Positions 16,994 to 24,678 of a DNA stretch of 64,000 nt are shown one piece after another; the stretch's first letter is position 1, and each line of letters opens with the position of its first letter. The position numbers and the translations under genes were made by a program. The notes under the pieces were generated by a model. It was not told the DNA's origin. It worked only from the letters and a program-made list of their open reading frames with translations, and made no database searches. The DNA lies in NCBI GenBank assembly GCA_000403215.2, contig KE159549.1:461999-525998 (forward strand), in the 5' to 3' direction. This stretch comes from Lachnospiraceae bacterium A4 (GTDB taxonomy: Bacteria > Bacillota > Clostridia > Lachnospirales > Lachnospiraceae).

Positions 16994-18376
16994 TTATTGC
17001 GACTGTTCAAACAGTAGTCCTCCCTGAGAAATTTCATCTTTTTCATCGGGATTTAGTATTGTAATATGAACTATTTCCGCATGTCCTGTGGCTTTTACGA
17101 TAACATCAACAGATGTATTTCCTATCGGTACATCATTTAAAGCAGTAATATAATTATTTTCTACCTTTAATAGACCAGGAGGCACAAATTCATAAGTTAT
17201 ACTAAACTCGTTTGCATTTGATGGATATATTTGTTCTATATTAAGTCTTTTAGAATAACCGGGATAAAGAGAGAATTCTTTTTCTCTTATATTAAAGGAC
17301 TCAACATCTGGCGCAGTTTCATTTTTAAAAGAAACAGCATTTTCTAGTGCATCATCTGCAACAGGGGGTGCATCTGTCGTTGAATTTTTATTCATAGTAA
17401 ATGTCACAGATAGATACTCCCATCCAGGAGTAATTAGCAAAAAAATAATATAAAAAATAATAAAGATTACAGTAGCTGGTTTAATTTTTTCTTCGAAAGA
17501 TGTTTTTATCATTTTCTTGCAAAATCTGATAATTTTATAATAAATTATACGACCAGCTTCGGGTTGGCACTTTTCCTTGGTTTTATTTTCCTTTAATTGG
17601 GGTGTACCTGGAAGATCATCACCATTTGAGTTATTGTCGTCTCCAGTATCCAAATTATCGTTCATTATGATGCTATTATTAGAATTTATAGGTAGAAACT
17701 TGTTAGCTATTGTAAAGCAAGGCTTAGGTAAGTTCATTGCTGCTGTGCTTTTGCTTTCGTTTGAATCTACTAATTCCCAATATGTTTTATAAGAATCGTT
17801 TTTAAGTTTGTCGTATAGTTTTTTACTAATTTCTTCTTTGCCATCTCCTGCAATGTGTGTAATTGAATTTAATGGGGGAGGCTGAGGTTTTTTATCTTCT
17901 GCTTTATATCTTATTTTATTCTTTTTCTTAATTTCTTGATATGTGCCTTGATTGGGGTATTCAAGCTTAATAAAATCGCTTTTGTTAAGATATGTTTCGT
18001 ATCGATCTTCCGACCAAATTATGTCTGTGTGGTAGTATTCATCTAGAAGCCCAAATGATAATAAAGTTACATCTCGCATTTTGGCTTTCTTTCGTCTATC
18101 TTGAGCATGTTTTTCCGTATCCCAATCTCCAAATTGATCTTCAATTAGACCAATAAGTAATAATTCCACTAGCTTTGTCTTTGGTCTTCCCTCTAACCCT
18201 AATTCCTTCCATACCTTAGGAACCACATCATCAATAGTATTAAACTTTTCATCTGGACTTATCTCTCTTTTAGGTTTGTTCCCATTGGGTTTTCGTAACG
18301 TATCTAGTTCGTCCTTAATCTTTTTTATTTTTTTCTTCTTATTTTCATCTTGACTTAACGTGCATTCTACTTCCAT
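16994..18376 (-). CDS. Single-pass membrane protein with Lys-rich cytoplasmic part and Ig-like exterior
   Basis: 461 residues from the ATG at 18376, with a weak ribosome site GGTGGG. The first 300 residues or so are hydrophilic and Lys/Asp-rich with an RRKKAKMRDVTLLSFGLLD helix. One membrane helix (ATVIFIIFYIIFLLI) sits near residue 320. The C-terminal 120 residues (FSLYPGYSKRLNI, YEFVPPGLLKVENNYITAL, VIVKATGH) resemble a bacterial Ig-like (Big_2) domain. No family is recognised. The topology suggests an inside-to-outside link protein. It is expressed together with the surface protein downstream (43-bp gap). Confidence 0.6.
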   Translation of the reverse strand: MEVECTLSQDENKKKKIKKIKDELDTLRKPNGNKPKREISPDEKFNTIDDVVPKVWKELGLEGRPKTKLVELLLIGLIEDQFGDWDTEKHAQDRRKKAKMRDVTLLSFGLLDEYYHTDIIWSEDRYETYLNKSDFIKLEYPNQGTYQEIKKKNKIRYKAEDKKPQPPPLNSITHIAGDGKEEISKKLYDKLKNDSYKTYWELVDSNESKSTAAMNLPKPCFTIANKFLPINSNNSIIMNDNLDTGDDNNSNGDDLPGTPQLKENKTKEKCQPEAGRIIYYKIIRFCKKMIKTSFEEKIKPATVIFIIFYIIFLLITPGWEYLSVTFTMNKNSTTDAPPVADDALENAVSFKNETAPDVESFNIREKEFSLYPGYSKRLNIEQIYPSNANEFSITYEFVPPGLLKVENNYITALNDVPIGNTSVDVIVKATGHAEIVHITILNPDEKDEISQGGLLFEQSQ

Positions 18377-18436
18377 TAACCCACCGCCCAAGTATTAGTA
18401 AGTGATAAAATTATACAATATATTCTATAACATTAC

Positions 18437-18470
18437 AAGAAAAAGCCACGATCAAAGTCGTAGCTTTTAT
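18437..18470 (-). terminator. Terminator of the 194-residue gene
   Basis: On the minus strand, AAAAGCTACGA pairs with TCGTGGCTTTTTC around a 6-nt loop, 17 bp after the stop at 18485. Confidence 0.8.
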
Positions 18471-18484
18471 TATGAATCATACTT

Positions 18485-19069
18485 TTAATATTCTGTGATG
18501 ACGCAATATTGTTGCCCTGTGATATAAGGAACATCGTAATTCTCACCATTAATCACTAATTCGCGGCATTTCCGTCGTGCAGTATATTCTGTAATCTGAA
18601 CTCTCTTGTAACAGTGATTTGCAATAGTATCGACCTTTACTCTATACTGATTGGCTGGCAAGCCATCAGCATGAACCACCTCAAATAGTAGAGTGCAATT
18701 GCCATGAACAATAACCTGACCGCCGCTATAACTTTCGTTACCGCCGTAAAGCTCTTCTGGAGGAAGTGTTGTGGCATATACCAAATAGATACCATTGCCA
18801 CTTACATTAACACCAGTCAATCTCCATTCTGGTGATTCTCCACGAAGAACCCCCATTAAATTTTCTTGGATATTAGAATGATTAAAGGGGTTCTCTTCAG
18901 CATCAAAAGTATCTTCCCAATCCGCGTCAATTGTCTCTACTGTCATTTTAATAGGTGGGTTAATAAACGATTCCTCAGTAATATCCTCGGCATATTCAGT
19001 ATCTGCATTAGTAATCACATAACAATGTTGTTCGTTCAACAAATAACAACCATATTTAATTCTTGCCAT
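18485..19069 (-). CDS. Hypothetical beta-rich protein of the cargo region
   Basis: 194 residues with AAAGGAGG before the ATG. It lacks a signal peptide and membrane helices. The N-terminus (ARIKYGCYLLNEQHCYVITN) and C-terminus (YDVPYITGQQYCVITEY) look alike (Y..Q.CYVIT / QQYCVIT), as if the protein were built from related beta units. Acidic loops (EDTFDAEENPF) are frequent. No family is recognised. It has its own terminator and a palindromic region in its promoter (19222-19253), so it may be separately controlled. Confidence 0.55.
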   Translation of the reverse strand: MARIKYGCYLLNEQHCYVITNADTEYAEDITEESFINPPIKMTVETIDADWEDTFDAEENPFNHSNIQENLMGVLRGESPEWRLTGVNVSGNGIYLVYATTLPPEELYGGNESYSGGQVIVHGNCTLLFEVVHADGLPANQYRVKVDTIANHCYKRVQITEYTARRKCRELVINGENYDVPYITGQQYCVITEY

Positions 19070-19221
19070 CTCTATATCCTCCTTTAATTGTTGATTATTG
19101 CATCATTACCCATCTTTAAAAGTATAGGTAAAATCTGCAATAATCCGAGGATATAACAGAATAAGAATAGTTAATGTTCAAAGTTAGTTATAACTAACAT
19201 ACATTAGCTATATTAGCACAC

Positions 19222-19253
19222 ATTGTGTTTTTTGTCAATACAAAAAACACAAT
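19222..19253. promoter_or_regulatory. Perfect 13-bp inverted repeat, operator-like
   Basis: ATTGTGTTTTTTG and CAAAAAACACAAT pair perfectly around TCAATA. It lies 150 bp upstream of the leftward gene at 19069 and 180 bp upstream of the rightward gene at 19431. A regulator-binding site between divergent units is likely. A terminator function is less likely because no transcribed gene ends here. Confidence 0.5.
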
Positions 19254-19282
19254 GACACCTGTTTTGATAGCTTTATATACTA

Positions 19283-19348
19283 ACTGATAAGTTGACTGAT
19301 AAGTTGACTGATAGGCTAATTTCGCTGATTATCAGTGTTCTTATCAGC
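19283..19348. repeat. Cluster of CTGATAA boxes (iteron-like)
   Basis: Three direct copies of a 12-bp unit (ACTGATAAGTTG, the last ending GG) lie head to tail at 19283-19316. A palindromic CTGATTATCAG (19325-19335) and an inverted CTTATCAG (19340-19347) follow. The 360-bp stretch between the genes at 19069 and 19431 holds only this cluster and the 19222 palindrome. Spaced repeats of this kind mark replication origins or regulator clusters in mobile elements. Confidence 0.55.
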
Positions 19349-19430
19349 TATCGACGGTCAGCCTGTGGTGTTCTATGATTAATCCATGTAGCAAGTAAAT
19401 CTATTAAGTTTGAAAATGGAGACGAACATC

Positions 19431-19604
19431 ATGATCAAAACAAATGCAGTTGAGATTCGTAACATTATGGGCAGGCTGGTTGCTAAGTGGTATCCAGAAG
19501 AGGGGGTGATAGAAATTATAATCAAGGGATGCCGTTTGCAGCTTATTATTCCACCCAGAACACAAATTCGTATTAACCGAGGTGAAGCGCCCGCTAAAAA
19601 GTAG
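19431..19604 (+). CDS. Small basic hypothetical protein
   Basis: 57 residues from the ATG at 19431, with GGAG 9 bases upstream; a further upstream TTG lacks a ribosome site. The sequence alternates hydrophobic and charged residues (EIRNIMGRLVAKWYPEEGV, then IEIIIKGCRLQLIIPP), suggesting a small beta barrel. No family is recognised. It lies just after the CTGATAA boxes and before a strong terminator, so it is a single-gene unit that those boxes may control. Confidence 0.5.
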   Translation: MIKTNAVEIRNIMGRLVAKWYPEEGVIEIIIKGCRLQLIIPPRTQIRINRGEAPAKK

Positions 19605-19671
19605 GCACTAACAAAAGTAAAAATTTTACAAATCCGTGAGACCGCGATTCTAAACCTATCAGAATTTTGAG

Positions 19672-19727
19672 ACGGCAGTACGGAACATCAAACCAAATAA
19701 TGGCTGGTGTTCTGCGCTGTCGTTTTT
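19672..19727 (+). terminator. Long-stem intrinsic terminator
   Basis: ACGGCAG...CGGAACATCA pairs with TGGTGTTCTG..CTGTCGT (two small interior mismatches) and is followed by TTTTTTG. It closes the gene at 19431-19604. Confidence 0.75.
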
Positions 19728-19791
19728 TGCTGTGGATATTTTCCATTAATGGCTCCTAAAGAACACCGCCCCCAAGAAAGGAGTTAAAATT

Positions 19792-20304
19792 ATGGCAATT
19801 AATTATGAAAAAGGACGTTACATGGTGGAACTGGAAACTGATAGGATGGCAGCTATTTGCCGAGAAGAAAATATGGCAGCTGAGAAGATGGATGCAATAC
19901 ATCGGATGCTTCTTGATATTCTTAACAATGACAGAAAATACTATGCTCATACACAGACTTATGACAATTTAGAGTTTTCCGATGGGAGCAAGGCTGATGA
20001 GGGAAATTCGCCGCTATTAGACAAATTTACGGACAAGCTCAGTGTTTCTCAGCCGGATATCTGTGAATGGGGACGTTTAGACTGGGTGGAAGATATTGGC
20101 ACTTTAGAAATTGCAGTTTGGATAAAATCACAGTCAAAACAGAACATTGAGTTACTGACTCTTATTATAGTGGATGATCTAAAACAGAAAGAAATAGCAG
20201 AATTATGGGGCTGTTCAGATGCTGCCATATCCAAACGAATGAAGAGTATCCGAAACAGCTTATTAGAAATTTTGCCTGAGCGGTTAAAAAGGCGCTATGT
20301 TTGA
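19792..20304 (+). CDS. Sigma-70-like factor of mobile elements (region 4 HTH)
   Basis: 170 residues with GAAAGGAG before the ATG. The N-terminal half (ETDRMAAICREEN...HRMLLDIL) is helical. The C-terminal part has a clear sigma region 4-type HTH (LIIVDDLKQKEIAELWGCSD, then AAISKRMKSIRNSLLEIL). Proteins of this form are common early regulators on conjugative elements of Firmicutes and direct RNA polymerase or act as activators. The following gene is rightward behind a hairpin, so this factor may control it. Confidence 0.75.
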   Translation: MAINYEKGRYMVELETDRMAAICREENMAAEKMDAIHRMLLDILNNDRKYYAHTQTYDNLEFSDGSKADEGNSPLLDKFTDKLSVSQPDICEWGRLDWVEDIGTLEIAVWIKSQSKQNIELLTLIIVDDLKQKEIAELWGCSDAAISKRMKSIRNSLLEILPERLKRRYV

Positions 20305-20311
20305 TGACTAC

Positions 20312-20350
20312 TTTGTATATAGGGGCAAATCATCTGCCTCTATATACAAA
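20312..20350. terminator. 16-bp inverted repeat between sigma-like gene and surface-protein gene
   Basis: TTTGTATATAGGGGCA pairs with TGCCTCTATATACAAA (one G-T) around 7 nt, starting 8 bp after the sigma-like stop. The tail is AAACAAATTATA and not a T-run, so it may be an attenuator or binding site and not a plain terminator. Confidence 0.45.
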
Positions 20351-20373
20351 CAAATTATATGGAGGTAACCAAC

Positions 20374-21003
20374 ATGGAACCAAAAAGAAACAACAGAAAC
20401 AGAGCAACTAGCAGTAAAACAAGCAATAGGCACAAAAAAGCTGGAAAGATAGTTTATTTTCCAGGGCTGCATGATCAACCTGCCATTGAGGTAGCAGAAC
20501 AGAACATTCCGCTCACTCTCAAGCTATGTCCTGATGCTGCTGACAAAACTCCTACGTTTGTCGACCAAGAGTACTATAAAAAGGTCTATACCGTAGATAA
20601 TGGTCAAACCTACACCCTGAGACTAGGAATACATAGCAGTGGGCTAGGAGTGCCAGCAATGGACGTAGACACTATTGTAGCCTGTTATATTCCAACCGTG
20701 TCAGATAAGTTGCAGCACATTGTGAGTCTATTTTTGATCGATGAGCTGTACCCGGCAAAATACATGGATTCGGTTTGGTTCAAAGCGAGAGAAAACCAAT
20801 CTTTTAGAATAGAATATGTATTTGGATCTGCCGTACTGGAAACTAGTCATGATTCATGTTCGCTTCCGCTGAGCAATGATTCGGTAAAAGTTAAAGATGA
20901 TACGGTCATTATTTATCAAGATGGAGTTAGGGACAAAATTCCAAACTGTTGTACTTTTTTCTTTGATTTCTTAAGAATACAGATTAAAGTGATTTATGAA
21001 TAA
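20374..21003 (+). CDS. Short paralogue of the Saccharibacteria-like surface protein
   Basis: 209 residues from the ATG at 20374 (GGAGG 8 bases upstream). Starting near residue 65 it parallels the 438-residue protein at 15635: a QTYTLRLGIHSSG / QTYIIRAFVHNN match, then KYMDSVWFKA / EYWDSVVFKS, FRIEYVFGSAVLE / FHLEYVYGSALLE, and RDKIPNCC / DGRIPGCY. It lacks the signal peptide, the DUF11-like domain and the C-terminal anchor, and starts with a basic Asn/Arg/Lys-rich tail. It is therefore probably intracellular or exported another way. A reduced, perhaps regulatory, copy of the surface domain is the best reading. Confidence 0.7.
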   Translation: MEPKRNNRNRATSSKTSNRHKKAGKIVYFPGLHDQPAIEVAEQNIPLTLKLCPDAADKTPTFVDQEYYKKVYTVDNGQTYTLRLGIHSSGLGVPAMDVDTIVACYIPTVSDKLQHIVSLFLIDELYPAKYMDSVWFKARENQSFRIEYVFGSAVLETSHDSCSLPLSNDSVKVKDDTVIIYQDGVRDKIPNCCTFFFDFLRIQIKVIYE

Positions 21004-21018
21004 AGCAACTCAGTATCT

Positions 21019-21045
21019 AATTGCCACCGCGTTGCGGTGGCAATT
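21019..21045. terminator. 12-bp perfect hairpin between convergent units
   Basis: AATTGCCACCGC / GCGGTGGCAATT with a GTT loop, between the stop of the gene at 20374-21003 and the stop of lectin cassette 1 on the other strand. It may be a bidirectional terminator, but both tails lack T-runs. A structured recombination end for the cassette is the alternative. Confidence 0.45.
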
Positions 21046-21339
21046 CTACCTAATAAAAGATCGGCACCGCACCGCGACAAATAAGCGGACGGGGAAACCG
21101 TTGTAACGATTGTTCGGGCCGTTTGACGGGTTGACACCGGAGGCATTTGCGTTGAGGTTGTAAGCTGTAGCTGAAGTAGCCGAAGCATAGCCTACACCAC
21201 TACGAGACCAACCGCGAGCATCAAGACCGGAGCTGCGTACAGAACCGTTGTTCAAGTTGACGTTCCCGCTACGGACGAAGTCGTCAAAGGCAACCTGGAA
21301 ATAGCAATTATATTTCAGACTGGTCGTTGGGTAAAGAAG
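21046..21339 (-). pseudogene. Lectin-like C-terminal cassette 1 (no start codon)
   Basis: The frame is open from just after a TAA (21340-21342) to a TAG at 21046-21048, about 97 residues without an initiating ATG. It reads YNCYFQVAFDDFVRSGNVNL, then GWSRSGVGYAS, and VNPSNGPNNRYNGFPVR. This is the end of the C-type-lectin-like fold seen in FISUMP and diversity-generating retroelement target proteins. The 15-bp box CTTCGTCCGTAGCGG (21266-21280 here) is identical in all three cassettes. The C-terminus runs past the usual end into VAVRCRSFIR. It is likely a silent donor or a remnant of a longer gene. Confidence 0.65.
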
Positions 21340-21537
21340 TTAATTTTCATCAATCAAAACCTTGATATCGATTAATATCCATCTAGCCCTCAGTGACTCT
21401 CTTCTAAATGATCTTAGAGGGTAACTTCACGATCTTTATTAACAAGAGAGCCTCGGGGTGCTGGAGCCTTAACCTCAAAATAGCCCCTCTGGATCCCATA
21501 AGCGGTTGTGCTTACTGTTCAATTTTATCACACATAA

Positions 21538-21822
21538 TTAGTATACCAAACAGCGGACGGGGAAACCACGGTAATAATAGTAATAATCATTCGGTCGTGT
21601 TTCTTTGACATTGATATATAAATAGCCTGCTCTAGCATTGGTTGGTGAGGTGTAGCTAAATGCTGTATTAGACCAACCGAAGCCAGCAAGACCAAGAGCA
21701 CTCAAGGCGCTAGTATCAAGAGGAACGTTACCGCTACGGACGAAGGTAGGTACTTGACAATGAAATCTTGCTAATTTTAGTTCCGGTTTATCTGGGTTAG
21801 GGCAATTGTAGAAAACAGTGTG
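21538..21822 (-). pseudogene. Lectin-like C-terminal cassette 2 (no start codon)
   Basis: The frame is open from after a TAA (21823-21825) to a TAA at 21538-21540, 94 residues, no start codon. It reads YNCPNPDKPELKLARFHCQV, then PTFVRSGNVPLD, FGWSNTAFSYTSP and YYYYYRGFPVRCLVY. It has the same fold pattern as cassettes 1 and 3 but a different interior, rich in Tyr near the end. The start box CTTCGTCCGTAGCGG lies at 21731-21745. The end box (21538-21560) is identical over 23 bp, including the stop, to that of cassette 3 at 25584-25606. Confidence 0.65.
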
Positions 21823-22251
21823 TTAAAATGGCAAGTAGGCATCTGGGGATTTAGGCATCTAAGCTATTATGCTGAGTAGTCGATTTTCTCGGCCACTCAG
21901 CATAAATAACGAGTTTTTTGTAATTATGGATGTGACTAAGGGTTGATTTTGTTTGGAATTAGGAGTAAAGTATTTGGGTTTGGCGATAGGGGTTATGGCT
22001 TTCTTTTTGTTATTTTCTAGTATCTTCTATTATTTTTTGCTATTTTTAGTTATTGGATTTCTTCTTTTGAGTTTTTATTATGGTTATTGTTTTTAGTTGA
22101 TTTATCTAATTGTATTTGTCTCGATTTTCTTTGTTATCTTTTGTTTTTCTTATCTGTTAGATGCCGCTGCGCCTTTTGTTCATTGTGCTTGTGGTTATAG
22201 CTAACGTGCACTAAGATATCTTCGTTTTCTTGCTAATAATATAGGTAGAGT
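21823..22251. other. AT/T-rich stretch without a clear gene
   Basis: A 10-bp hairpin (TATGCTGAGT / ACTCAGCATA, 21868-21904) is followed by T-rich sequence. One very short frame (ATG 21995 to TAG 22096) encodes 33 hydrophobic residues (AFFLLFSSIFYYFLLFLVIG...), a possible single membrane helix, but has no ribosome site. Nothing else is supportable here. Confidence 0.35.
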
Positions 22252-22280
22252 AGAGAAAGGACACTCAGTTAAGAGTGCCC
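22252..22280 (-). terminator. Terminator of the 391-residue secreted protein gene
   Basis: On the minus strand, GGGCACTC and GAGTGTCC pair around TTAACT and are followed by TTTCTC. Confidence 0.65.
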
Positions 22281-22367
22281 AGTTTGATGAGGATACGTTT
22301 AGCTATTTGGTATTACGATATTCAGTTTTTAGTCTTTCCGTTCTAAACTCTGTATGAACTTTCTCGT

Positions 22368-23543
22368 TTACTCTCTCCACTCTAGCAGGATGCAAGAAGG
22401 ATTCTCGGTCACATAGTCATAGACATTCCAAGTAGCTTGTTTAACTGGCCCGTCGGCGAGCTCCATCTTGGTTGGTATACCACGACTAGCGGGATTAAAA
22501 CCGCTAGCGAAGAATCCACTAATATCAGTGTATTCTAAGCTAACTTGGCCGGAAGTTCCCGGTACAGTGAGATATGCCACCGTGGTGCCGTCAGGACTCA
22601 AAACCCCGCCCCATTCGGATTTGTTGTCGGTATTATAACTGTCGGGGAGGTAGTGGATTAGGGTGCCACTGATAGAGTCACACATTAAGCTAGTATAATG
22701 CTTAATTGGTAGATATTGGTAATGCTTTGGTAAGTAATCCACAATGAAGATGTTTTTACTAGGTTCGGCATAACTAGTGACTGGCAGTTCTCCCCAAGCT
22801 TGCATTGTTTGGCCATCAAGTGCCCCCCATTTGCCGGTAACTCTTACTCCACCTAAGATGTCTTTACTGACGATATACCTAATATACGGCTCTACGATAT
22901 CAAATTCTGATCCTGTGGACACGATATTGTATCTACCTTGTCGTATTTCTGATTCCGTGGCTTTGCAGATCATACCTCTTACGTAGTGTTTGCCGGCTGG
23001 TGTGACCATTGTTTGAACACCAGTGAAATAAAAGTCAGATTCGTGGAATCCTATGGGGCTATTATTAGTGATGCCCAGTGCAGCGGAAACATCAAAGAAG
23101 TTACCACCTTGGTCGATCCAACCAGCATGATCAACATAATTGTTATACTCATTAATCTCGGCATCGCGTAATGTTGCTGCAAGTTTTGTGTAATTATGAT
23201 TGAACTGGTTTAACCCACCAGCGGAAGGATATCCTATGCTTACTGACGGGTTAGATGTAGTAAATTGTGACCAGAGTGTTTGAACACCAGTCACGGGGTT
23301 TATGGTATAAATTTGTAAGATGGTGTCTAATTTGCTAGATGATACCATTCGTCTGTTATTTTGGGTCATCAGGATTAACCCATGCGGCTCACCATCATTA
23401 ATGGGCGGAGCGGGTTGACCGATATCTGTAGTACCGGGTGTCTCTGGAATTGGTGGCTCTGCTGCCTGTGTCAATTGTGAGGTTGATAGACACAGGATCA
23501 GGGCGAGCAGGAGGGATAGGAACTTCTTGGTAACTTTGTACAT
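22368..23543 (-). CDS. Secreted protein, beta-propeller-like
   Basis: 391 residues with GGAGG before the ATG. A clear signal peptide (KKFLSLLLALILCLSTSQLTQA) ends near residue 28. The mature part is rich in Gly, Pro, Thr and aromatic residues. It has repeating strands that read like propeller blades (GEPHGLILMTQNNRRMV; VLSPDGTTVAYLTVPGTSG near the end, a TolB/WD-type 'SPDG..VAY' motif). No catalytic motif is seen. It is probably extracellular, perhaps a binding or scaffold protein acting with the surface proteins of the cargo. It has its own terminator; upstream of it lies the 223-residue membrane protein gene in the same direction. Confidence 0.65.
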   Translation of the reverse strand: MYKVTKKFLSLLLALILCLSTSQLTQAAEPPIPETPGTTDIGQPAPPINDGEPHGLILMTQNNRRMVSSSKLDTILQIYTINPVTGVQTLWSQFTTSNPSVSIGYPSAGGLNQFNHNYTKLAATLRDAEINEYNNYVDHAGWIDQGGNFFDVSAALGITNNSPIGFHESDFYFTGVQTMVTPAGKHYVRGMICKATESEIRQGRYNIVSTGSEFDIVEPYIRYIVSKDILGGVRVTGKWGALDGQTMQAWGELPVTSYAEPSKNIFIVDYLPKHYQYLPIKHYTSLMCDSISGTLIHYLPDSYNTDNKSEWGGVLSPDGTTVAYLTVPGTSGQVSLEYTDISGFFASGFNPASRGIPTKMELADGPVKQATWNVYDYVTENPSCILLEWRE

Positions 23544-23626
23544 ATAAGTTACCTCCTTTCTAGTGAAATTGGTTAATAGTTATGTAAGTTTTGGAGAATG
23601 CTAAAGGCAGCGGGAGGGGACTTCGT

Positions 23627-24298
23627 CTAGAAAAGACGATTGGTAATATCAATGAGCTCTTGCTCCTTATCCTTGAGTTCTTCTTGGCGCCTTGCATATT
23701 CTTCTTCCTTTTGTTTTTGCCTAGCGGCGCTCTTTACGGCATAGTCAAATATATTTTTTGCCTCAATCTCAGCTTCTTCTTCGGTCAACAACCCTTCCTG
23801 TACATCCATTGCTAGCCGTCGCTGCTCTATCCATAGATAAAGTTTAGACTTGCCATCAATTCCATATGACTCAAGGTTCTGTCCGCATAAATTTGATGCC
23901 ATGTATTTGTCGGCACATGCCGAACATAACACACCACGGCAAAAGCCATAAGTTGAAACTACACTTCCACCACCGCAACATCGACATTCATTCGCAGAAA
24001 GATTACGAATGGCTCTGTTTGGACGTTTAATGGCTATGCGTTCCGTAACTGGCATGGCTGCCAACTCTGCATCCGTATATGGCTTGTGCGGATCACGTTC
24101 GCCTTCCTTATACTCATACCAATCGCCATTTGGCAACCTCTTCTTAATATATGGTACTCCGCCATGACGTATGCGCTCAGTATCACTTTTGGAGTGACAA
24201 TTAATGGGCAGTATACTAATGACAATATAGGGAAACACAATAATCCAAAACCCATATCCTATAATTCGTGGTAACACTTCCATCATAAAATATCCCAT
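23627..24298 (-). CDS. Membrane-anchored Cys-cluster protein
   Basis: 223 residues with GAAGGTG before the ATG. One N-terminal membrane helix (YGFWIIVFPYIVISILPI) is followed by a cytoplasmic or surface part. This holds a zinc-type cluster (CRCCGGGS...FCRGVLCSACADKY near residue 100-130) and a long Glu/Lys-rich C-terminal coiled coil (EEEYARRQEELKDKEQEL). No family is recognised. It lies 83 bp upstream of the secreted propeller-like protein gene and points the same way, so the two probably form one unit. Confidence 0.6.
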   Translation of the reverse strand: MGYFMMEVLPRIIGYGFWIIVFPYIVISILPINCHSKSDTERIRHGGVPYIKKRLPNGDWYEYKEGERDPHKPYTDAELAAMPVTERIAIKRPNRAIRNLSANECRCCGGGSVVSTYGFCRGVLCSACADKYMASNLCGQNLESYGIDGKSKLYLWIEQRRLAMDVQEGLLTEEEAEIEAKNIFDYAVKSAARQKQKEEEYARRQEELKDKEQELIDITNRLF

Positions 24299-24438
24299 AT
24301 TTTCACCTTCCTTTTCTATGTTTGTGTGCGTAAATTTTAAAAACTACAAAAATAATCCACCAAAAACTCACAGGCATATAGCCCAAGGAACAAAACTCCA
24401 TTTGGTAAGTTCTGGATTATGCTATGGTAGTGATTGTT

Positions 24439-24481
24439 CCCCCAAGATGTAACATAATATCAACTCTGTTACATCTTGGGG
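24439..24481. other. 15-bp perfect inverted repeat upstream of the tyrosine recombinase
   Basis: CCCCAAGATGTAACA / TGTTACATCTTGGGG with a 12-nt loop, in the 380-bp gap between two divergent genes (24298 leftward, 24679 rightward). No gene ends here, which argues against a simple terminator. It may be a recombinase-binding site or an operator. The rest of the gap is AT-rich with no gene. Confidence 0.5.
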
Positions 24482-24678
24482 AAATTTTATGCCGTAACTA
24501 TCAAGAAAAGATTATCTACTACTCATTTTTTATCTATAAATATCGCTCTAACCACTTGTTTTTCCCTAGGTTTAATGCTAGAATAAGTATCAATATTGAT
24601 AAATTGTTACAGTGTCCGCTTGTTTCTAATAGGTTATACTTAAGTCTATCATAGAGACAAGGGGGCTTTTATTATATT

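Noticed and set aside
21393-21540. Further tRNA-like gene between cassettes 1 and 2
   Set aside because: Some paired segments can be drawn around GCCTCGGGGTGCTGGAGCC but no anticodon arm with a valid loop and no consistent acceptor stem could be built.
21046-21822. Classical diversity-generating retroelement
   Set aside because: The lectin-like domain is of the type such elements mutate, but there is no reverse transcriptase, accessory protein or template repeat with adenine-to-any differences in the window. The three copies differ throughout and not mainly at A positions.
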